Assembly: GCA_934446355.1 (NCBI GenBank)
Contig: CAKSEC010000001.1
Coordinates: 246,004 to 310,003, forward strand
DNA length: 64,000 nucleotides
Direction: 5' to 3'
From: an uncultured Oscillospiraceae bacterium
GTDB lineage: Bacteria > Bacillota > Clostridia > Oscillospirales > Ruminococcaceae
Shown here piece after piece: positions 58,383-64,000 of the stretch; the first letter of the stretch is position 1; the number at the start of each line of letters is the position of its first letter. The notes under the pieces were generated by a model. The model was not told where the DNA came from. It saw nothing but the letters and a program-made list of their open reading frames with translations, and searched no databases. The position numbers and the translations under genes are program-made.

Positions 58383-59594
58383 TCAATCGGCTGTTATCTT
58401 TTCGGGGGTGTAGTCAATGCCGCTGGAAGCACGGGTCAATGCACGGATAAGTTCGGAACTGCTCCATGAATAGCTGGTGCGGTCCAGCCACTCGCCGCCG
58501 TCCCACAGGAATGTGGCTATGCCGGCGTCACGGCACAGTTTAGTAAGCTTCTCACAGAAGAATATGCGGCTGGGCAGGTCGCTGCCGGACGTGCCGTATT
58601 CTGTAATGATCACGGGTATACCGTTATCGACAAAGGTGGATTCGAGCAGGGCGATGTTTTCTTCCATCCAGTTCTGCTCTGATTCGCTGCCCCATTGGTT
58701 GACAATGCCAAGCTGGCAAAATGTTTTCGGGTAGTAATAATGCACGGACACGATACATCTTTCGGCGGGGTCGTCGGGCATGGCGAAGTTTTCGGTGCAG
58801 GTCTGCTCTATATCCGCCATATAGCCGGCGATTATGAGGTGACGTTCCGGATTATTGCCGCCGGTGGAGCGCACGGTATCAACGAATATCTGATTCAGGC
58901 GGTTCAGCGTGGTCATTGCTTCGTTTCGGGGGAGAGTGCCAAAGCCGACTTCATTCATGCTTTCAAAGAGAATGCGCTCGTTATACTGGGAGAAATGCTC
59001 GGATATCTGCCGCCAGAGGTTTTCATACTGCGAGGAAACGGTTTCAAAGTCTGTGGCTGCGGTGCGTATCCATGCGCCGTGGTCGGTATCGGCTGCGCCG
59101 TCGTGGTACATGGTGAGTATCACGTACATTCCGCAGTCGTAGGCGTACTCGGCGACCTGCGTTACACGGTTGAGCCAGCTTTCCTCTATCCTGCCGGTGC
59201 GGTCGATATGGTCGCGCCATGTGACGGGAAGCCGGACTGCGTTCACGCCGCTGTCCGCTAACGCTTTGAACAGCTTTTCGGTCGCCATGGGGTTGCCCCA
59301 GAGCGTTTCGGACACGGCGTCGCCGTCAACTGGCATGACGTCGGTAATACCGTCGCCGTCAAGGTCGGATATGCAGCATTCCAGAGTATTGCCGAGATTC
59401 CAGCCGATGCGGATATTGCTGACCAGTCTTTGAGAGGATATATCCATCATCACTGCGGTATCATTGTTTTTTGAGCCGCCGGAAAAAATCTGGTCGGGCG
59501 TGAGTGGTGAGGAGTCCGTGCTGCCGCCGCTGCAGCTGCACAGAAGCATACTGCAGCACAGCAGCGTGAGAAGTCCTCTTTTGCGGAATGCCAC
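58383..59594 (-). CDS. GH5 family glycoside hydrolase (cellulase-like) lipoprotein
   Basis: 403 residues, start GTG at 59594 with AGGAGG 7 bases upstream. The signal peptide ends in the lipobox MLLCSC, so the enzyme is anchored outside the cell. GH5 landmarks: IRIGWNLGNTLE, NAVRLPVTWRDHI, the acid/base Glu in ILFESMNEVG and the nucleophile Glu in VIITEYGT, with HYYYPKTF between them. A 20-residue insertion with DLDGDGITDVMPVDGDA after GNTLE replaces the usual short loop and looks like a Ca2+-type DxDxDG element. No carbohydrate-binding module or dockerin. It lies 30 bases behind the large permease gene. Confidence 0.92.
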   Translation of the reverse strand: MAFRKRGLLTLLCCSMLLCSCSGGSTDSSPLTPDQIFSGGSKNNDTAVMMDISSQRLVSNIRIGWNLGNTLECCISDLDGDGITDVMPVDGDAVSETLWGNPMATEKLFKALADSGVNAVRLPVTWRDHIDRTGRIEESWLNRVTQVAEYAYDCGMYVILTMYHDGAADTDHGAWIRTAATDFETVSSQYENLWRQISEHFSQYNERILFESMNEVGFGTLPRNEAMTTLNRLNQIFVDTVRSTGGNNPERHLIIAGYMADIEQTCTENFAMPDDPAERCIVSVHYYYPKTFCQLGIVNQWGSESEQNWMEENIALLESTFVDNGIPVIITEYGTSGSDLPSRIFFCEKLTKLCRDAGIATFLWDGGEWLDRTSYSWSSSELIRALTRASSGIDYTPEKITAD

Positions 59595-59624
59595 TTCGTC
59601 ACCTCCTGTCGGTCGGCGTCCTTG

Positions 59625-62414
59625 TCAGTCTTCGCCAAGCTTCAGCGCCTTGTTGATGTTTATGCGGCGTATGATACCGCCGAGTATTGCAAAGCCGCCT
59701 ATCAGCATTACTGCAATGATAACGTACATCTTTATATAGTCGCCGGGGCTGCCCTGTACCCTGAACGGGGGTATCTGGTCGGCTGCGTCGTACATCGTGC
59801 GGAACATGGGCACGAACATATCGCTTGCTATACCGCCTATCACGAAGCCCATCGCTATCGAAGCAAGGCTGACGAGAAGCTGTTCCCAGCCGAGCGTTGC
59901 TATTACCTCGCGGAAAGTCACGCCCATGGCTCGCAGTACGCCGAACTGCAGCGTGCGGGAGCGAATCGAGATTATCCAGTAGATAAGGAAGCCCACGGTG
60001 GTCATCAGCATTATTACGACAAAGCCGAGGGTCAGTGCGCCGTTCATTCCCTGCAGGGCGGGGTCGGTCTTTTCTTCGATGATCAGCTGGCTGCGGTCGA
60101 TTATGCGCTGAATTTTGAGGTGCTTGGCGGTGATGTCCGCATAGAGCTGCTCGCTGGTCGCACCGTCCTGAAGCTTCAGCCATACCTGATAGGGCTGGAG
60201 GTCGATGAGGCGGCGCAGGTAATTGTAATTGCACACAAGGAAGTCCTTGGTCACGCCGATGGGGTCGCCTGCTTCGTCCTCGACCTGTGCGGCGGGGTTT
60301 ATTCCGGGCCAGTAGTCCACGAATGCTATCACGACGAGGTCAACGGGGTCGCTGCCGGATATGCGGACAGATATCGTGTCGCCAAGCTGGACGCCTTTTT
60401 CTTCCCAGCTTCGGGAGGCGAGCAGTCCTGCTTTATAGTCTACAAGGGCGGAGCAGTAATTCCACCAGTGGACGGGCAGCAGGTCGTCCCTGAACCATGC
60501 GGTCTGGGAGAATTTGCCCGGTTCGATCGCCATGAGGTCGGCGGGGTAGTCGGAGCGGATACCGCTCCATGTGGTCTGGACGTCGGTGCGCAGCACTCTT
60601 GTCGCAGTTTCTGCGCCGGACAGGGAGCTGTAGTCGTCCATGTCTATCTCAACGTAGCTGGTTTCGTCTTCTGCGCTTTCAAGCCGCCAGTAGGCGTCTA
60701 TCACGACGTCTGCGCCGGTGGTGTAGCTTATGCGGTCGGATTTGCTGTTGTTTATCGCGCGGGCGGTGTTCGCCGAGAATATGCCGAGGGCAAAGGTCAC
60801 GGAAAGGAACAGCATGAGGAAGCGTTCCCTGCCGCCCTGCGAGCGTGCAACGGAGGTTATTGCGATATACTGCGGCACTGACCAGAAGCGCTTTCCGAGG
60901 TGGTATATCAGGCGCAGAAGGTAGGGGTATACGCGAATGAACAGCAGACCTGCGCCCATGATGAACATAGTCGAGAAAACGAATATCAGGGGGTCTATCG
61001 TGCCATCGGACACGTATGTGCCGTCTGCAAAGAGCTTTCTTATGCGGCGGGCGGTCAGATAATACCACACGAGGGAACCGGCAATGAGGATAACGTCTAT
61101 GCACAGCTTTTCCCACAGCGCCATCTTCACGACTTTCGCCTTGCTCTGCTTGTATTTCACGATGGACAGCTTGGAAGCGGGTATCATCGGGAGCATGGTG
61201 GTGATAAAGAATATCGCCACGGCAACAAAGGCATAGACGAATGCGTCAAGGCTGAGCCTTGCGGACAGGCCGGTGCGGTTGACAAATTCGAGGAAGCCGT
61301 TTGATACGCCGAGGAAATTGCACAGAAGCAGTCCGATAAAGGGGGCGATTATGAGGGTAGCGAGTCCCAGCACGCCGGCTTCCATCGCATAGATGGCGAA
61401 TATCTGGGCGGAGGACGCTCCGCGGCTCTTGAATACGGCTATTTCGTTCTTTTCCTGCTCGACATTCAGCTGGGATACCATGAAAAGATAGAATGCAAGC
61501 ATCACTATAGAGGGTATCTGGAGTATCCAGAGCATGGATTTCAGGTTGGCGGCACGCACGGCGTATTCTGCGAGAATATCCTTTATGCCCATGGAGAAGC
61601 GAAGTCCGTTGGCGGGGTAGATGGCTGAATCTTCATTGAGGGAGCGGGTCACCTTGTCGAGATCGTTGAGGTCCATCTTCTGATAATCGAAGGAATAGCG
61701 GCATTCTATTGCGCCAAGAGTGGTGACACCGGCGTCCAGATACTCGCTGAGGAATGTGTCGTAATCAAGGAAAACAGCGTTAAGGTAGCCGTCCATCGTT
61801 TCCGACCAGTAGCTGTCGTTTTCGCTGGACTGCTGGAATACGCCGACAACGGTTATGGTGATGGGGTCGGCGGAGGTGTGGAAGCTGTTTTGTATCTGAT
61901 ATGTGCCGCCGCATGACATATCAAGTATTTTCAGACATTCCTCGTTGCATATCACCTCAAAGGCGCCGTCGGAGTTTACGCCGGGCTGGTACATTCTGCC
62001 TTGTGTGATGGTGATATGATCCTCGATTCCGGTCATGCCTATTACCTTTATGCGGGCAGTCTTGCCGGTGATGAGGTACATATACTCATCAAAAAGCATG
62101 GTCTTGCTGTCTGCCTGAGGCATATTGATGGCGGAGGTGCGGGAGCTTACCAGAGAGGTCGTTTCTTCGACGGCGGTGCGGCGTTCTTCGTTCGTGGCGC
62201 GCACGGATATGGAGTTTTCGACGATGTATTCGCCGGGATAAAGCCCCGTTTCCTGCTGGTATGCCTGCATATCCTTTATAAGTATGCGCTGCAGGGAGGA
62301 ATTCATGTATATGGGGACGGTGCTCAGCATTCCTGCTGCAAACAGGAAGCCGATGAAAAGGCATAGCACCATCCACCGGGTGTTGAGCATTTTTCTGAAT
62401 AATAAAGTCAGCAC
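59625..62414 (-). CDS. Large ABC transporter permease (FtsX/MacB-like, two modules)
   Basis: 929 residues, start GTG at 62414 with GGAGGG upstream. It combines two FtsX-type modules: an N-terminal segment (WMVLCLFIGFLFAAGMLSTV), a large extracytoplasmic domain (~230 residues), three membrane spans (residues ~290-430) with KNEIAVFKSRGASSAQIF, then a second set with a domain and the C-terminal RSRTLQFGVLRAMGVTFREVIATLGWEQLLV. The layout resembles lipoprotein or peptide exporters. No ATP-binding subunit is in the window. It starts 15 bases after the adaptor gene. Confidence 0.9.
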   Translation of the reverse strand: MLTLLFRKMLNTRWMVLCLFIGFLFAAGMLSTVPIYMNSSLQRILIKDMQAYQQETGLYPGEYIVENSISVRATNEERRTAVEETTSLVSSRTSAINMPQADSKTMLFDEYMYLITGKTARIKVIGMTGIEDHITITQGRMYQPGVNSDGAFEVICNEECLKILDMSCGGTYQIQNSFHTSADPITITVVGVFQQSSENDSYWSETMDGYLNAVFLDYDTFLSEYLDAGVTTLGAIECRYSFDYQKMDLNDLDKVTRSLNEDSAIYPANGLRFSMGIKDILAEYAVRAANLKSMLWILQIPSIVMLAFYLFMVSQLNVEQEKNEIAVFKSRGASSAQIFAIYAMEAGVLGLATLIIAPFIGLLLCNFLGVSNGFLEFVNRTGLSARLSLDAFVYAFVAVAIFFITTMLPMIPASKLSIVKYKQSKAKVVKMALWEKLCIDVILIAGSLVWYYLTARRIRKLFADGTYVSDGTIDPLIFVFSTMFIMGAGLLFIRVYPYLLRLIYHLGKRFWSVPQYIAITSVARSQGGRERFLMLFLSVTFALGIFSANTARAINNSKSDRISYTTGADVVIDAYWRLESAEDETSYVEIDMDDYSSLSGAETATRVLRTDVQTTWSGIRSDYPADLMAIEPGKFSQTAWFRDDLLPVHWWNYCSALVDYKAGLLASRSWEEKGVQLGDTISVRISGSDPVDLVVIAFVDYWPGINPAAQVEDEAGDPIGVTKDFLVCNYNYLRRLIDLQPYQVWLKLQDGATSEQLYADITAKHLKIQRIIDRSQLIIEEKTDPALQGMNGALTLGFVVIMLMTTVGFLIYWIISIRSRTLQFGVLRAMGVTFREVIATLGWEQLLVSLASIAMGFVIGGIASDMFVPMFRTMYDAADQIPPFRVQGSPGDYIKMYVIIAVMLIGGFAILGGIIRRININKALKLGED

Positions 62415-62429
62415 TTTTTAAGCCCTCCG

Positions 62430-63428
62430 TCAGCGTACTACAACACGGTCGCCGGCTTTTATTCCGGTGAGTATCTCGGCTTCGGTAGAGTTTTCTATGC
62501 CGACAGTCACATCGACCTCGACCCTGTTGTCGTTTTCGTCGAGAATGGTCACATAGGTGCGGTCGCCGTCAGTCTTGACAAGGGTCTTGGATATGACCAC
62601 GGCGTTTTCGTGAGTGGCGTAGACGGCGGTGATGTCTGCAGTCTGACCCACGGTGAGGAAGCTGGGGAAATCGCCGGTAAACTCGCAGTATACCGAAGAA
62701 GTGTCGGAGAGGATATCGGGAAATTCGTCATAGACGCCGTCAACTGCCTCGGTCGGGGTCTTGGCAACGTATGCGGGGAGATCCTCGCCGCCGATGGTTA
62801 TTGTAACTTCCTGACCGAGGGGGAAACGCTTCATATTGGTCGAGGAGGAATACTGCACGCATATCTGGGTCGGGTCAACGATCCGGACTATCGTTTTATA
62901 TGCGGTGACAGTATCGCCGGGGTTAAGGCTCTGGATATAACATACCTGACCGGACATTCCGGCGTAGATACGGGAATTGTTCATCTGGCGCTCGTACTCG
63001 TCGAGAGTGTTCTTTTCCATCTCGTAATCGAGCCGGTCGGCTGCGCTTCCGGTGGAATTGTAGATAAGCTGCGCCTTTTCGACGATAAGCTTCTGCTGTT
63101 CATATCTATAAGGAAGATCGCCGGTGTCGAGTTCGGCGAGAAGATCGCCCTGCTCAACGTACTGTCCGGGGGTCACGTATATCTTCTTCATGGAACCGCC
63201 GCTTTCGGGGAAGCCGGCGTTGTACTGCGTTTTGCAGATGACATATCCTGCCGCAACAGTTTTATCTTCAATGGTCTTGGATTTGGCAATGTAGGTGGAA
63301 TAGGCTATATCCTCTACCGCAACTGTCGGGGGCTGAAGAAGCTCTTCCTCGGCGGGGAAGAAAAAGCAGCCGGTCATGGATAGGGTGGTGGCTGCCGCTG
63401 TGATCGTCATAAGTATACGTTTGTTCAT
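62430..63428 (-). CDS. Efflux adaptor lipoprotein (HlyD/MacA-like)
   Basis: 332 residues. The signal peptide ends in the lipobox SMTGC. Adaptor features: SGGSMKKIYVTPGQYVEQGDLLAELD (lipoyl half), a helical hairpin (KLIVEKAQLIYNSTGSAADRLDYEMEKNTLDEYERQM), GMSGQVCYIQSLNPGD, and C-terminal beta-barrel (VDVTVGIENSTEAEILTGIKAGDRVVV). The ATG at 63428 has AGGAG 7 bases upstream; the longer frame does not. First gene of adaptor-permease-GH5 and perhaps the 57-residue ORF. Confidence 0.9.
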   Translation of the reverse strand: MNKRILMTITAAATTLSMTGCFFFPAEEELLQPPTVAVEDIAYSTYIAKSKTIEDKTVAAGYVICKTQYNAGFPESGGSMKKIYVTPGQYVEQGDLLAELDTGDLPYRYEQQKLIVEKAQLIYNSTGSAADRLDYEMEKNTLDEYERQMNNSRIYAGMSGQVCYIQSLNPGDTVTAYKTIVRIVDPTQICVQYSSSTNMKRFPLGQEVTITIGGEDLPAYVAKTPTEAVDGVYDEFPDILSDTSSVYCEFTGDFPSFLTVGQTADITAVYATHENAVVISKTLVKTDGDRTYVTILDENDNRVEVDVTVGIENSTEAEILTGIKAGDRVVVR

Positions 63429-63671
63429 GTTAGTTCTCCTGAATAGCATGGGTGACGCCGGAGTTCCGGCATGATCCCGAATAAAAAATCGCTATATTAT
63501 AGTATAGCATGGATAGGGCGCGAGTTCCAGTGAATTTTATAAAATCCGTCATATGGCATAAAAAAAGTATGGGGAATTGTGCGAAATGACGGGGAAGATG
63601 GGGGTTCAGTAAGAGAGAGGGCGGGATAAATAAAAAGATCGGAAAAAAAGAAAAAATATTTAGAAAAGGGG

Positions 63672-63700
63672 TTGACAAAAAGAAAAAGGTGTGATATAAT
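63672..63700 (+). promoter_or_regulatory. rRNA promoter P1
   Basis: TTGACA (63672-63677), 17-base spacer, TATAAT (63695-63700), preceded by TGA, an extended -10. First of three promoters spaced about 102 bases apart. Confidence 0.85.
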
Positions 63701-63774
63701 AATCAAGCTGTCGCAAAGGTGGCGAACGAAAGCAAAAAATCACGAAAGTTTTTCGGAAAATTTTGAAAAACCTC

Positions 63775-63803
63775 TTGACAAACAAGAATGAATGTGATAT
63801 AAT
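63775..63803 (+). promoter_or_regulatory. rRNA promoter P2
   Basis: TTGACA (63775-63780), 17-base spacer, TATAAT (63798-63803), with the same GTGATATAATAA surroundings as P1. Confidence 0.9.
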
Positions 63804-63876
63804 AATTAAGCTTTCGTAAAGAAAGTCGCTTCTTGAAAGCCTCAAGAAAAAATCAAAAGAAATTTTGAAAAAGTAC

Positions 63877-63905
63877 TTGACATGCTTGAAAGAATGTGAT
63901 ATAAT
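63877..63905 (+). promoter_or_regulatory. rRNA promoter P3
   Basis: TTGACA (63877-63882), 17-base spacer, TATAAT (63900-63905), again in GTGATATAATAA. Confidence 0.9.
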
Positions 63906-64000
63906 AACAAAGTCGCCTGAGAGGGCTGACTGAGAAGCTCCTTGAAAATTGAACAATACAGAACGAATTAACATTACCTTGTCGATTCTTTGATAGAGAT
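63906..64000 (+). ncRNA. Start of an rRNA operon leader (partial)
   Basis: After P3 comes a leader containing GCTCCTTGAAAATTGAACAA (63936-63955), a box-A-like sequence common just ahead of 16S rRNA genes in clostridia. No mature 16S start (AGAGTTTGAT) is reached before the window ends at 64000, so the identity as rRNA leader is inferred from the triple promoter and this motif. Confidence 0.7.

Noticed and set aside
59622..60881. 419-codon plus-strand frame opposite the large permease
   Set aside because: Antisense shadow; no start signal.
1..64000. CRISPR array, insertion sequence, prophage or tRNA gene
   Set aside because: No regular spacer-repeat array, transposase, integrase, phage gene or tRNA cloverleaf was recognised by eye; a tRNAscan or IS search would be decisive.

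Overview
The window looks like the replication-origin region of a chromosome from a Ruminococcus-like member of the Oscillospiraceae (Firmicutes). Supporting signs are Gram-positive ribosome-binding sites and sigma-A promoters throughout, the darA-holB-ricT cluster, a spore protease (gpr), a CIRCE-controlled groESL, many lipoproteins with Ser/Thr-rich linkers, a cellulase-type GH5 lipoprotein and small proteins typical of ruminococci. Genus is inferred from gene content only. No insertion sequence, transposase, tRNA gene, CRISPR array or prophage gene was seen.

Layout. 0-1.6 kb: the N-terminal half of dnaA (minus strand), a small membrane protein, and an intergenic stretch packed with GTTGAAA-type nonamers that is probably oriC. 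1.6-4 kb: an HD-domain protein, a lipoprotein and gpr. 4.3-7.8 kb: a diverged repeat element, a lipoprotein, then darA-holB-ricT. 8-11.1 kb: a lipoprotein, an MFS exporter behind a leader-peptide attenuator, and a ferredoxin. 11.3-18.5 kb: FlhB-like and FliK-like proteins facing a cheA-cheW-cheR-cheB operon. 18.5-28.2 kb: glyS, an XRE regulator, mgtE, a GNAT enzyme, a lipoprotein, ilvE, groESL and azlCD. 28.2-33.3 kb: a methyltransferase, an AAC(3)-family acetyltransferase and a metal-resistance operon (ArsR/CadC regulator, methyltransferase, HMA protein, P1B ATPase). 33.3-49.4 kb: thiT, a secreted RCC1/Ig-like protein, two HPr-like proteins, mtaB, purL, tandemly duplicated lipoproteins and several proteins of unknown function. 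49.4-63.4 kb: two MacB-like permease/adaptor pairs, a YcdB-like protein, a Nudix hydrolase, a YabE-like G5/3D protein, fucI, a 57-residue ORF and a GH5 cellulase lipoprotein. 63.6-64 kb: three tandem near-identical promoters that most likely start an rRNA operon just beyond the window.

The most unusual signal is a family of short interspersed elements at 4.35, 11.2, 24.6 and 49.3 kb, with end fragments at 7.76, 20.1 and 33.2 kb. Their outer stems keep pairing through compensatory base changes and enclose two facing GA dinucleotides, while the central hairpin differs in each copy. This suggests a mobile or structured-RNA repeat. Other points of interest are the attenuator on the MFS gene, a tandem gene duplicate whose start codon has become ATT, the oriC box variant, a chemotaxis operon with no CheY or receptor in view, and two HPr-like proteins lacking the active-site histidine.
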